Shown piece after piece: positions 8,139-16,458 of a stretch of DNA of 64,000 bases. How positions within the stretch are numbered: position 1 is the stretch's first letter; every line of letters begins with the position of its first letter. Position numbers and translations under genes: made by a program. Below the pieces are notes generated by a model. That model searched no databases, was not told where the DNA came from, and saw nothing but the letters and a program-made list of their open reading frames with translations. The DNA comes from JAEYOM01 sp036260935 (GTDB lineage Bacteria; Bacillota; Clostridia; Acetivibrionales; DTU013). The DNA lies in contig DATALQ010000021.1 in NCBI GenBank assembly GCA_036260935.1, positions 13,314-77,313 on the forward strand, read 5' to 3'.

Positions 8139-9068
8139 ATGGAAAATGAGATTTTTGAAATAACGGAAGATGAAGCAGAAAAACGGCTGGATGTCTGGCT
8201 GACTGCCAAACTGGGAAGGTTTTCGAGGACTCACGTTGAAAAGCTGATAACGGATGGAAACATACTGGTCAACGGAAAGCCGGTTAAGACCGGATACAGG
8301 CTGAGATCGGGAGACCGTGCGAGCGTTTCCGTGCCTGAGCCGAAGGTCCTTGAAGTGAAAGCGGAAGACATCCCGCTGGATGTCCTTTACGAGGACAAGG
8401 ATATAATCGTTATCAACAAGCCAAGAGGCATGGTAGTCCATCCCGCGGCCGGAAATTACGAGGGAACTCTCGTCAATGCGCTGCTTAAGCATTGCAGCGG
8501 TTCGCTTTCCGACATTAACGGGGTCATCAGGCCGGGTATCGTTCACAGGATAGACAAGGATACCTCCGGCGTACTCGTCGTTGCCAAGAACAACAATTCC
8601 CACGCCATATTGTCGGACAAGCTCAAGGAACATGATATAAGAAGGATATACACGGCAGTTGCGGAGGGCGTTATTATCGAGGACAGCGGAAAGGTTGACG
8701 CACCGATAGGAAGGCACCCCGTCGAACGTAAAAAAATGTCTGTAAATTTGAAGAACGGGCGAAGGGCTGTAACGCATTTCAGGGTGCTGGAGCGCTTCAA
8801 ATCGGCAACTCTTCTGGAGTTGCAGCTTGAGACCGGCAGGACGCACCAGATAAGGGTACATATGTCGTACATCGGGCATCCTCTCGTCGGTGATACTGTT
8901 TATGGCAGGAAAAAGCAGGCGTACGGCATTGAGGGGCAGGCTCTGCACGCGAGAGTGCTTGGTTTCGTCCACCCAGGCACCGGCGAATATATGGAATTTG
9001 AAGCAGCTCCGCCGCGCGAATTCAATGAGCTGGTTGAAAGGCTCAGGGGCGGGTCAAAAGACCGATAA
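8139..9068 (+). CDS. rluD: RluA/RluD-family 23S rRNA pseudouridine synthase
   Basis: Converts uridine to pseudouridine in RNA, most likely in 23S rRNA. The N-terminus is an S4 RNA-binding domain (about residues 10-75, with RLDVWLTAKLGRFSRT). The catalytic domain follows with the signature GIVHRIDKDTSGVLV near residue 133, including the catalytic aspartate, and ends with LLELQLETGRTHQIRVHM and VGDTVYG. 309 aa, standard length. It follows lspA in a probable operon. Which uridines are modified cannot be read from sequence. Confidence 0.94.
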   Translation: MENEIFEITEDEAEKRLDVWLTAKLGRFSRTHVEKLITDGNILVNGKPVKTGYRLRSGDRASVSVPEPKVLEVKAEDIPLDVLYEDKDIIVINKPRGMVVHPAAGNYEGTLVNALLKHCSGSLSDINGVIRPGIVHRIDKDTSGVLVVAKNNNSHAILSDKLKEHDIRRIYTAVAEGVIIEDSGKVDAPIGRHPVERKKMSVNLKNGRRAVTHFRVLERFKSATLLELQLETGRTHQIRVHMSYIGHPLVGDTVYGRKKQAYGIEGQALHARVLGFVHPGTGEYMEFEAAPPREFNELVERLRGGSKDR

Positions 9069-9146
9069 AAAGACTGATCTTTGTGCAAATCTACGAATAT
9101 TGAAATATTTCAATAAAACAAGAGGAAATTTGAAATTCTTCGTCGA

Positions 9147-9215
9147 ATAATATTATCTCATGTACCAGCTTTGATATAAGAGTTAAATTAATCGTACCAG
9201 GAGAGATAATATTAT
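9147..9215 (+). promoter_or_regulatory. Inverted repeat that can mask the chemoreceptor ribosome site and start codon
   Basis: ATAATATTATCTC (9147-9159) is the exact complement of GAGATAATATTAT (9203-9215). The right arm covers the end of the AGGAGAG ribosome site, the spacer and the AU of the ATG at 9214. The loop is 43 nt. GTACCAG occurs as a direct repeat at 9162 and 9194 within it. Confidence 0.6.
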
Positions 9216-11226
9216 GCGTATCAGAAGCATCAAGTTAAAATTGACTGTTTTTTTCGGGATTTTGATTTCTGTTGTTTCTTTGGGATTTGGAATAATGACT
9301 TATCTGGAAGCTTCGAAAATGCAGATGGAATATATCGAAGATATTCTGCCCCAGATGGCCGAGGAAGCTGCAGAGGTCGTTAATAGCAGGATTACCTCAC
9401 AGATCGATAAGTTGGAACTGCTTGCGGGCGATGATGACATAAAAAGCGAGGAACTCACCACAACTGAAAAATTGGACATTTTGAATCAGGAAGCCGAACG
9501 AAGCGGGCATTTGAAAATGGGTATTGCAGATACTGCCGGCAATATACAATATTCCAATGGAGACAAAAGCATAAATATCGCTGACAGAGATTATTTCAAG
9601 AAGGCATTGGCAGGCGAAAGTAATGTTTCGGATCCGATTTTGAGCAAGTCGAACAACAAGGTAGTGATCTGCTACGCAGCGCCAATAAAAGAAGGCGATA
9701 CAATTAAAGGTGTTCTTGTTGCGACGCGCGATGGAAATGAACTGAGTACGTATATTAACGACGTTCACTTCGGAAAAAACGGATCGGCTTACATGATAAA
9801 TAATGAATGTACTACGATAGCACATAAGGATCAAAACCTCGTAATAAAAATGGATAATGATCTGGAAAACGTTAAAAAGGACCCCGGGCTTGAATCCTTG
9901 GTTAAATTGGAAAAACAAATGATGGAAGGAAAAGAGGGAACAGGAGAGTATTCATATAATGGCGTCACCAAATTCATGGCCTATACGCCCGTTAAGGGAA
10001 CATCCTGGTCTTTGGCGCTTACAGCTCCAGAGTCCGAAGTGATAGCTAAAGTAAATGAACTTGGTTCACGGATGATCGTTTTGTCATTGATATTTATACT
10101 GGCAGGTTTGATCATAACTTATTTTCTGGCTATGCAGATATCGAAGCCGATCAAGGCTGCGGCCGAATTCCTTAATAAGGTTTCTTCCGGAGATTTTTCA
10201 AACGATGTTCCTCAAAAGCTTCTTAAATCCGATGATGAGATAGGCATACTGGCAAATGCAATTCAAACTATGCAGCAATCGTTCAGAAAAACCGTAAAAC
10301 ATGTCATTGACGGATCGAACGAGGTCGGGCATATACTTGATAATATAAACGACGGAATGTACAAACTCAACAAGAGCATCGAGGGTATTTCGGCAACAAC
10401 GGAAGAGTTATCGGCAAGCACGGAGGAAACGGCTTCTTCAACCGAAGAGATGAATGCTACCTCAACAGAGATAGAAGACGCTGTTGGTTCAATAGCCTCA
10501 AAAGCACAGGATGGCGCCGTAAAAGTCAGCAATGTCAATAAAATGGCGGAAGAAATGCATAAAAATGCGGAGACCTCGAAAGGTAACGCTAAAGAGATAT
10601 ACGGAAGAACGAAAAATGAACTGCAGAGAGCAATAGAACAATCGAAGGCTGTCAATCAGATAAATGAGCTGTCGGAAGCTATACTTGCGATCACCTCACA
10701 AACCAATCTCCTTGCATTGAATGCCGCCATAGAAGCTGCAAGAGCAGGTGAGGCAGGTAAGGGCTTCGCAGTCGTGGCCGAAGAGATCAGAAAACTGGCT
10801 GAAGATTCAAGGAATACGGTTACCAGGATACAAAGTGTCACAAAAATTATATATGAAGCTGTAAACAACCTTTCATCCAGTTCAGAAGAAGTACTTGAAT
10901 TCATCGACAAGCAGGTGGCAAAGGATTATGACTATATGGTCGATACCAGCGAACAGTACACTGAAGATACATCAGCCATAAATGATATGGTTACGGATTT
11001 CAGCGCAACTTCGGAGGAACTTCTGGCCTCCATAGACAACATGGTTAAAGCCATAAATGAGATTTCAAGCGCATCTAACGAGGAGGCGCAGGGAGCCTCG
11101 AGCATTGCGCAGGATGCTTCGGGTATAGCTGAGATGTCAAATGATGTTATTAAGCTGGCGGAATCGGCAAAAGAAAAATCCGATTCATTAATAAAGGTAG
11201 TATCACAATTTAAGATAAAAGCATAA
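9214..11226 (+). CDS. Methyl-accepting chemotaxis protein
   Basis: Transmembrane chemoreceptor that signals through CheW/CheA. It has an N-terminal membrane segment (about residues 10-30), an extracellular Cache-type sensor region (about 35-280, with IADRDYFKKAL and SWSLALTAPESEVIA), a second membrane segment near 285-308, a HAMP domain (about 308-360) and a long signalling coiled coil. The kinase-control tip, ITSQTNLLALNAAIEAARAG, lies near residue 492 and is fully conserved. No che genes are nearby, so it is an orphan receptor. The leader contains an inverted repeat covering the ribosome site. Ligand unknown. Confidence 0.94.
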   Translation: MRIRSIKLKLTVFFGILISVVSLGFGIMTYLEASKMQMEYIEDILPQMAEEAAEVVNSRITSQIDKLELLAGDDDIKSEELTTTEKLDILNQEAERSGHLKMGIADTAGNIQYSNGDKSINIADRDYFKKALAGESNVSDPILSKSNNKVVICYAAPIKEGDTIKGVLVATRDGNELSTYINDVHFGKNGSAYMINNECTTIAHKDQNLVIKMDNDLENVKKDPGLESLVKLEKQMMEGKEGTGEYSYNGVTKFMAYTPVKGTSWSLALTAPESEVIAKVNELGSRMIVLSLIFILAGLIITYFLAMQISKPIKAAAEFLNKVSSGDFSNDVPQKLLKSDDEIGILANAIQTMQQSFRKTVKHVIDGSNEVGHILDNINDGMYKLNKSIEGISATTEELSASTEETASSTEEMNATSTEIEDAVGSIASKAQDGAVKVSNVNKMAEEMHKNAETSKGNAKEIYGRTKNELQRAIEQSKAVNQINELSEAILAITSQTNLLALNAAIEAARAGEAGKGFAVVAEEIRKLAEDSRNTVTRIQSVTKIIYEAVNNLSSSSEEVLEFIDKQVAKDYDYMVDTSEQYTEDTSAINDMVTDFSATSEELLASIDNMVKAINEISSASNEEAQGASSIAQDASGIAEMSNDVIKLAESAKEKSDSLIKVVSQFKIKA

Positions 11227-11241
11227 TATTTATAAATCCTA

Positions 11242-11270
11242 TAGACAAGAAAATATCAGTATGGTAATAT
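11242..11270 (+). promoter_or_regulatory. Candidate promoter of the pyr operon
   Basis: TAGACA (11242-11247) and TAATAT (11265-11270) are 17 nt apart, just upstream of the PyrR-binding leader. The -10 is a moderate match. Confidence 0.5.
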
Positions 11271-11296
11271 AAATTCAACTAAATCTTAAATGACCT

Positions 11297-11399
11297 TTTA
11301 ATTAGTCCCGAGAGGCTGGAAGGGTAGCATTTGCTGGTGTATTACAGGTTTTAAACCTTTGATGATCATGCTTCCTGCCTTTGGGCCGGAAGCTTTTTT
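11297..11399 (+). promoter_or_regulatory. PyrR-dependent attenuator (PyrR-binding loop plus terminator)
   Basis: The segment AGTCCCGAGAGGCTGGAAGG (11304-11323) is the conserved PyrR-binding anti-antiterminator loop found in pyr leaders of Firmicutes. It is followed by the self-complementary AGGTTTTAAACCT (11346-11358, likely part of the antiterminator). A terminator comes next: GCTTCC (11370-11375) pairs with GGAAGC (11388-11393), with inner GCC/GGC pairs and six Ts. By family knowledge, PyrR with UMP stabilises the binding loop and allows termination; at low UMP the operon is read. Confidence 0.92.
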
Positions 11400-11460
11400 G
11401 ATTCTGAAGGGAATTATGATTAGGGTTAACAATAACTAAAACGGGAGGGAGGTCCGAGGT

Positions 11461-12015
11461 ATGATCGACAAGGCAGAAATAATGGATGAGAGCGGGATCA
11501 TGAGAGCAGTTACGAGGATCGCGCACGAGATTATCGAAAAGAACAAGGGCATAGATAACGTGTACCTTATCGGCATCCAGAGAAGAGGAGTACCGCTTGC
11601 CAAACTGATCGCATCGAAAATACGCGAGGTCGAGGGAAAGGAAGTGCCGGTCGGAATACTGGATATCACCTTCTACCGTGACGATCTGAGTATGCTGTCC
11701 GAGCATCCTGTCGTAAACGGTACCGAGATCAACTTTCCTGTTACGGACAAGGTAGTCGTTCTTGTGGACGACGTCATTTACACCGGCAGGACCGTGCGTT
11801 CGGCAATAGATGCCCTTATGGACATAGGAAGGCCGAGAATGATACAGCTTGCGATCCTGATCGACAGGGGGCACAGGGAGCTGCCGATCAGAGCGGATTA
11901 CGTCGGAAAGAACGTCCCGACTTCGAAAACGGAAGTCGTAAACGTCAAACTGTTTGATATTGACAAAGTAAATGTTGTTACTTTAAGTGATCTGGAAGTT
12001 GGAATGAAGCATTGA
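11461..12015 (+). CDS. pyrR: PyrR bifunctional pyr attenuator / uracil phosphoribosyltransferase
   Basis: RNA-binding regulator of the operon that also converts uracil and PRPP to UMP. The PRPP-binding signature VVLVDDVIYTGRTVRSA lies near residues 99-115, and YLIGIQRRGVPLA near 36-48 is the typical N-terminal strand. 184 aa, standard. It is the first gene of the pyr operon, behind its own binding site. The ATG follows GGGAGGGAGG. A second strong terminator overlaps its stop codon, so part of the transcripts may end after pyrR. Confidence 0.97.
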   Translation: MIDKAEIMDESGIMRAVTRIAHEIIEKNKGIDNVYLIGIQRRGVPLAKLIASKIREVEGKEVPVGILDITFYRDDLSMLSEHPVVNGTEINFPVTDKVVVLVDDVIYTGRTVRSAIDALMDIGRPRMIQLAILIDRGHRELPIRADYVGKNVPTSKTEVVNVKLFDIDKVNVVTLSDLEVGMKH

Positions 12016-12041
12016 GTAAGGAATCATCCTTACTCTTTTTT
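12014..12041 (+). terminator. Intra-operon terminator between pyrR and pyrB
   Basis: GAGTAAGG (12014-12021) pairs with CCTTACTC (12028-12035) and runs into TTTTTT, overlapping the pyrR stop. I see no PyrR-binding consensus in front of it, so it looks like a constitutive, partial terminator. Confidence 0.85.
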
Positions 12042-12085
12042 ATAGGAAGGATAACTGATAAACAGTACTGGAGGCGGTAGGCTAT

Positions 12086-13024
12086 ATGAATCTGAAATCA
12101 AAAGATATGCTGGGGCTAAAGGATGTTTCCGCTGAGGAAATAGAATATATACTCGATACTGCCAAGGCCATGAAATACGTGGTTTTGTCAAACAATAAGA
12201 AGACTCCTCACCTGCAGGGCAAATCGATAATCACCCTGTTTTATGAAAACAGCACGAGGACGAGGCTTTCCTTCGAACTTGCATCAAAATACATGAGCGC
12301 GAGCGCTGCAAACATCTCCGCCTCTGCCAGCAGTGTTTCAAAGGGAGAGACTCTGATAGACACAGGCAGGACGATCGACAGAATGGGGACGGACGTAATC
12401 ATTATAAGGCATCCCCAGTCGGGAGCGCCGCATCTTCTGGCTCAAAACGTCAAGGCCAGCGTTATCAATGCCGGAGACGGGATGAATGAGCATCCGACGC
12501 AGGCGCTGCTGGACATGTTTACAATGAGGGAGAAAAAAGGCACTCTCAAAGGATTGAAAGTAGCCATACTGGGAGATATCTACCACAGCCGTGTAGCAAG
12601 AAGCAATATATGGGGGCTGACAAAAATGGGGGCCGAGGTTTCACTGGCCGGTCCTGCGACTCTAATGCCGCCCGATATCGAACAGACGGGCGCAAAGGTT
12701 TTCAACACGATACACGAAGCGCTTATAGACGCGGATATCGTGATGGCGCTGAGACTGCAGCTCGAGAGGCAGAAGAAAGCCCTGTTTCCTACAGTTAGGG
12801 AATATTCGAGGTTCTTCGGACTGGACGACAACCGGCTGCAGCTGGCCAAAAAGGATGCGATAATAATGCATCCGGGCCCGATAAACCGGGGTGTCGAGCT
12901 TACGAGCTCGGTTGCGCGCGATGAGAACTCTGTGATAGACGAGCAGGTAACCAACGGTGTAGCGGTAAGAATGGCGCTGCTGTATCTTTTGACCAGGAGG
13001 AATAGCAATGAAGCTTCTAATTAA
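12086..13024 (+). CDS. pyrB: Aspartate carbamoyltransferase catalytic subunit
   Basis: Joins carbamoyl phosphate and aspartate, the first committed pyrimidine step. The carbamoyl-phosphate loop YENSTRTRLSFE is near residue 53, HPTQALLDMFT near 136, and MHPGPINRGVEL near 262. 312 aa, typical of the trimeric enzyme; no pyrI regulatory subunit is present here. The ribosome site GGAGG is 12 nt upstream. Its end overlaps pyrC by 17 nt, indicating translational coupling. Confidence 0.97.
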   Translation: MNLKSKDMLGLKDVSAEEIEYILDTAKAMKYVVLSNNKKTPHLQGKSIITLFYENSTRTRLSFELASKYMSASAANISASASSVSKGETLIDTGRTIDRMGTDVIIIRHPQSGAPHLLAQNVKASVINAGDGMNEHPTQALLDMFTMREKKGTLKGLKVAILGDIYHSRVARSNIWGLTKMGAEVSLAGPATLMPPDIEQTGAKVFNTIHEALIDADIVMALRLQLERQKKALFPTVREYSRFFGLDDNRLQLAKKDAIIMHPGPINRGVELTSSVARDENSVIDEQVTNGVAVRMALLYLLTRRNSNEASN

Positions 13025-14294
13025 AAACGGACACATAGTAGATGCAAAAACCGGGATCGACGGAATTTTCGATTTGCTGGCCGTGGACGGCAAAATTGCA
13101 GAAATTCAAAAAGGGCTCGATGAGGAAGGCTGCGAGGTGATTGACGCCAAGGGGCTGTACGTGCTCCCGGGACTGGTTGACGCTCACTGCCATCTGAGGG
13201 ATCCGGGCTTCGAATACAAGGAAGATATTGAAAGCGGTACAAGGAGCGCGGCAATGGGCGGTTTTACCTCGATAGCCTGTATGCCCAACACAAACCCTGT
13301 GGCTGATAATGAAGCAATCATAAAGTATATAATCAGCAAGGCCAGGCAGGAGGGCTATGTCAACGTTTACCCAATAGGCGCAATATCGAAGGGACAGAAG
13401 GGGGAAGAGCTCGCCGAGATAGGAGAGCTCAAATTTGCCGGTGCAGTAGCGATATCGGACGACGGCAAACCTGTAAAGAGCTCCTCTCTGATGAAAAAAG
13501 CTCTGCAGTATGCGTCGATGTTCGATATAACGGTGATCTCCCACTGTGAGGATCTCGATCTCGCAGAGGAAGGCGTAATGAACGAAGGCTACATGTCGAC
13601 GATCATGGGCCTCAAGGGTATACCGGCTGCCGCTGAGGAAACCATGGTTGCAAGGGAACTTATACTTTCTGAGTATACTGGAGTGCCGATCCATATAGCA
13701 CATGTGAGCACAGCCTTGTCGGTCGATCTGATAAGGAACGCAAAAAAACGGGGAGTAAAGGTCACATGTGAGACCTGCCCGCACTATTTCTCACTGACCG
13801 AGAATGCATGCGAAGGTTACAACACAAATGCAAAGGTCAATCCGCCGCTAAGGACCGATGAAGACGTAAAGGCGATTATCGACGGAATTGCAGACGATAC
13901 GATAGATATTATAGCAACGGATCATGCACCGCATCACAGGGATGAAAAGACAGTTGAATTCAGCCTTGCGGCTAATGGGATAATAGGCTTCGAAACAGCC
14001 CTGCCGCTGGCACTGACACATCTTGTTAAGCCGGGGAGGATCAGCATTTCAAAGCTTGTTGAAAAAATGAGCCTCAATCCCGCTAAGATACTCAGCATCA
14101 GCAAGGGGACTCTGGAGGTAGGAAGTGCTGCGGACATCACTATCGCAGACCTTAAAGACGAATATACGGTGGATGTTTCAAAATTCAAGTCGAAATCGAA
14201 AAATTCACCCTTCGGCGGTATGAAGCTGACCGGATCCGTCTGGGGTACCATTGTAAACGGCAGGGTAATAGTGAGCGACAAGGTAATGCTGTAA
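13008..14294 (+). CDS. pyrC: Dihydroorotase
   Basis: Zinc amidohydrolase that closes carbamoyl aspartate to dihydroorotate. The metal-binding DAHCHLRDPGFEYKED is near residue 58, further histidines lie in ISHCED and HIAHVST, and ATDHAPHH is near 305. 428 aa marks it as the class I (longer) bacterial dihydroorotase. It starts inside the end of pyrB behind AGGAGG. Confidence 0.97.
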   Translation: MKLLIKNGHIVDAKTGIDGIFDLLAVDGKIAEIQKGLDEEGCEVIDAKGLYVLPGLVDAHCHLRDPGFEYKEDIESGTRSAAMGGFTSIACMPNTNPVADNEAIIKYIISKARQEGYVNVYPIGAISKGQKGEELAEIGELKFAGAVAISDDGKPVKSSSLMKKALQYASMFDITVISHCEDLDLAEEGVMNEGYMSTIMGLKGIPAAAEETMVARELILSEYTGVPIHIAHVSTALSVDLIRNAKKRGVKVTCETCPHYFSLTENACEGYNTNAKVNPPLRTDEDVKAIIDGIADDTIDIIATDHAPHHRDEKTVEFSLAANGIIGFETALPLALTHLVKPGRISISKLVEKMSLNPAKILSISKGTLEVGSAADITIADLKDEYTVDVSKFKSKSKNSPFGGMKLTGSVWGTIVNGRVIVSDKVML

Positions 14295-14340
14295 GGCAGA
14301 AATATACGGAATAAAAAGGTAACGGATACGGAGGACGGCA

Positions 14341-15297
14341 ATGGCGGAAAAAATGTTTATCGACAAACTTATAGCGGGCATCAGAAAATGCAGCAACCCC
14401 ACAGTGGTTGGTCTCGACCCTAAACTCGAGTATGTGCCGATGGCAATGAGGGCCCGGGCGTTTGAAGAGCACGGGGCGGGGTTTGCGGGTGCTGCAGCAG
14501 CAATAACGAGCTTCAATAAAAGACTGCTCGACGCAGTGTGCGATATCGTGCCCGCCGTTAAACCGCAACTCGCATATTATGAAATGTACGGAATCGAAGG
14601 CATCAAAGCGTTTCATGAGACCTGCGCATATGCGCAATCGAAAGGGCTGCTTGTAATCGCTGACGGCAAGAGAAACGATATAGGCACTACGGCGGAGGCG
14701 TACTCCGCAGCGTATCTGGGAAAGACTCAGATCGGAGAAGGCGAATTTACGGCATTCGATACCGATGCGCTGACTGTGAACCCCTATCTTGGGGTTGACG
14801 GAATCAAGCCATTCACGGATAACTGCTCAAAATACGGCAAAGGGATATTCGTGCTTGTAAAGACCTCAAACAAATCGTCGGGCCAGTTTCAGGATCTTCT
14901 ACTGCAAGACGGAAGCAGTATATACGAAAGGGTGGCCTCGCTTGTCGACGAATGGGGAAGCGAAGTTATTGGAGAATCGGGTTACAGCAGTATCGGGGCT
15001 GTGGTCGGCGCCACCTGGCCCGAGCAGGCGAAGGTGCTGAGGGAAATTATGAAAAAGGCGTATATACTTGTTCCGGGTTACGGAGCACAGGGCGGAACGG
15101 CGAAAGACGTGGTAAGCTCGTTCAACGGCGACGGACTTGGTGCAATCGTAAATGCGTCACGCAGCATAATGTGCGCGTGGAAGTCCGAAAAGTGGAAGGA
15201 TAAATACAGCGAGGATGAGTTTGACGAGGCTGCAAGGGCAGAGGCGGTAAGGATGAGAGATGAGATAAACGATGCGCTTGAAGAAACGCATATATGA
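14341..15297 (+). CDS. pyrF: Orotidine 5'-phosphate decarboxylase (type 2)
   Basis: Makes UMP from OMP. The catalytic stretch ADGKRNDIGTTAEAYSAAYL is near residue 107, with VNPYLGVDGIKPF near 147 and VGATWPEQ near 222. At 318 aa it is the long, type 2 form, distinct from the ~230-aa B. subtilis type. It lies between pyrC and carA with short gaps and the ribosome site GGAGG. Confidence 0.95.
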   Translation: MAEKMFIDKLIAGIRKCSNPTVVGLDPKLEYVPMAMRARAFEEHGAGFAGAAAAITSFNKRLLDAVCDIVPAVKPQLAYYEMYGIEGIKAFHETCAYAQSKGLLVIADGKRNDIGTTAEAYSAAYLGKTQIGEGEFTAFDTDALTVNPYLGVDGIKPFTDNCSKYGKGIFVLVKTSNKSSGQFQDLLLQDGSSIYERVASLVDEWGSEVIGESGYSSIGAVVGATWPEQAKVLREIMKKAYILVPGYGAQGGTAKDVVSSFNGDGLGAIVNASRSIMCAWKSEKWKDKYSEDEFDEAARAEAVRMRDEINDALEETHI

Positions 15298-15366
15298 TAT
15301 GGCAGCAACAAAAAGCAGGAAAGATAGAAGAAAAGAAGCAATTCACATGAGACAGGGGTGATCACA

Positions 15367-16458
15367 ATGAAGGCGTATTTGGCACTTGAAGATGGTACGA
15401 TCCTTGAAGGCAGCAGCTTCGGCGCAGTCGGCGAAGTGATCGGGGAATTCGTTTTCAATACGGGAATGACGGGCTATCAGGAGGTTTTGACCGATCCGTC
15501 CTATTGCGGGCAGATAGTAACAATGACATACCCTCTTATAGGCAACTATGGGGTGATCCTGGAGGACATAGAATCCGCAAGGCCGCAAGTCAAGGGCTTT
15601 GTTGTCAGGGAAATGTGCAAGACGCCCAACAACTGGAGATCGCTCGAGACGCTGAGCGAATATCTCGGCAGGAACGGCATTATCGGAATAGAAGGCATAG
15701 ATACAAGGGCTCTTACCAGGATACTCAGAGACAAGGGAACGATGAAGGGGATTATATCCACCAGCCCCGATTTCAGCCTCGAAAGCAGGCTTTCGAAAAT
15801 AAATGAATACAGGGTTGAGAACCCGGTAGAGCAGGTAACAGTAAAGGAAATGATACACCACAAGGGCACAGGCCTGAGAGTGGCACTTATAGATTATGGT
15901 ATAAAGCTCAATATAGTGAGGTCGCTTCTGAAAAGAAACTGCGAAGTGTTCCAGTTCCCGGCATCCGTCACCTCAGAAGAAGTGCTGGCTGTGAACCCCG
16001 ACGGCATAATGCTGTCGAACGGGCCGGGTGATCCGAAGGACTGCGGACAGCAAATCAAAACACTAAGGGAATTGATAGGTAAAAAGCCGATCTTCGGCAT
16101 TTGCCTCGGCCATCAGCTTACTGCGCTCGCAATGGGCGGTGATACTGAAAAACTGAAATATGGTCACAGGGGCTGCAACCATCCCGTAAAGGATTTGGAT
16201 CGGGACCTTACCTACATTACCTCTCAGAACCATGGCTACACGATAATAGAGGACAGTCTGGACAGTTCGGTTATGAAGGTCAGTCACAGGAACATGAACG
16301 ACGGTACGGTCGAAGGCGTCAGATACATGAACGTTCCGGTATTTACGGTGCAGTTTCATCCCGAAGCCTCTCCCGGGCCGGCCGACACGGCTTATCTGTT
16401 CGACCGTTTTACAAGCATGATGGAGGATTGGAAAGGAGATAAACATGCCAAGACGTAA
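15367..16458 (+). CDS. carA: Carbamoyl-phosphate synthase small subunit
   Basis: Glutaminase subunit that feeds ammonia to CarB. The N-terminal CPSase_sm domain has GYQEVLTDPSYCGQIV. The class I glutamine amidotransferase domain has the nucleophile in FGICLGHQLTA near residue 245 and the His/Glu of QFHPEASPGP near 328. I chose ATG 15367 because AGGGGTG lies upstream at 15354-15360; a GTG at 15358 would overlap that site. 363 aa. It overlaps carB by 14 nt. Confidence 0.96.
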   Translation: MKAYLALEDGTILEGSSFGAVGEVIGEFVFNTGMTGYQEVLTDPSYCGQIVTMTYPLIGNYGVILEDIESARPQVKGFVVREMCKTPNNWRSLETLSEYLGRNGIIGIEGIDTRALTRILRDKGTMKGIISTSPDFSLESRLSKINEYRVENPVEQVTVKEMIHHKGTGLRVALIDYGIKLNIVRSLLKRNCEVFQFPASVTSEEVLAVNPDGIMLSNGPGDPKDCGQQIKTLRELIGKKPIFGICLGHQLTALAMGGDTEKLKYGHRGCNHPVKDLDRDLTYITSQNHGYTIIEDSLDSSVMKVSHRNMNDGTVEGVRYMNVPVFTVQFHPEASPGPADTAYLFDRFTSMMEDWKGDKHAKT

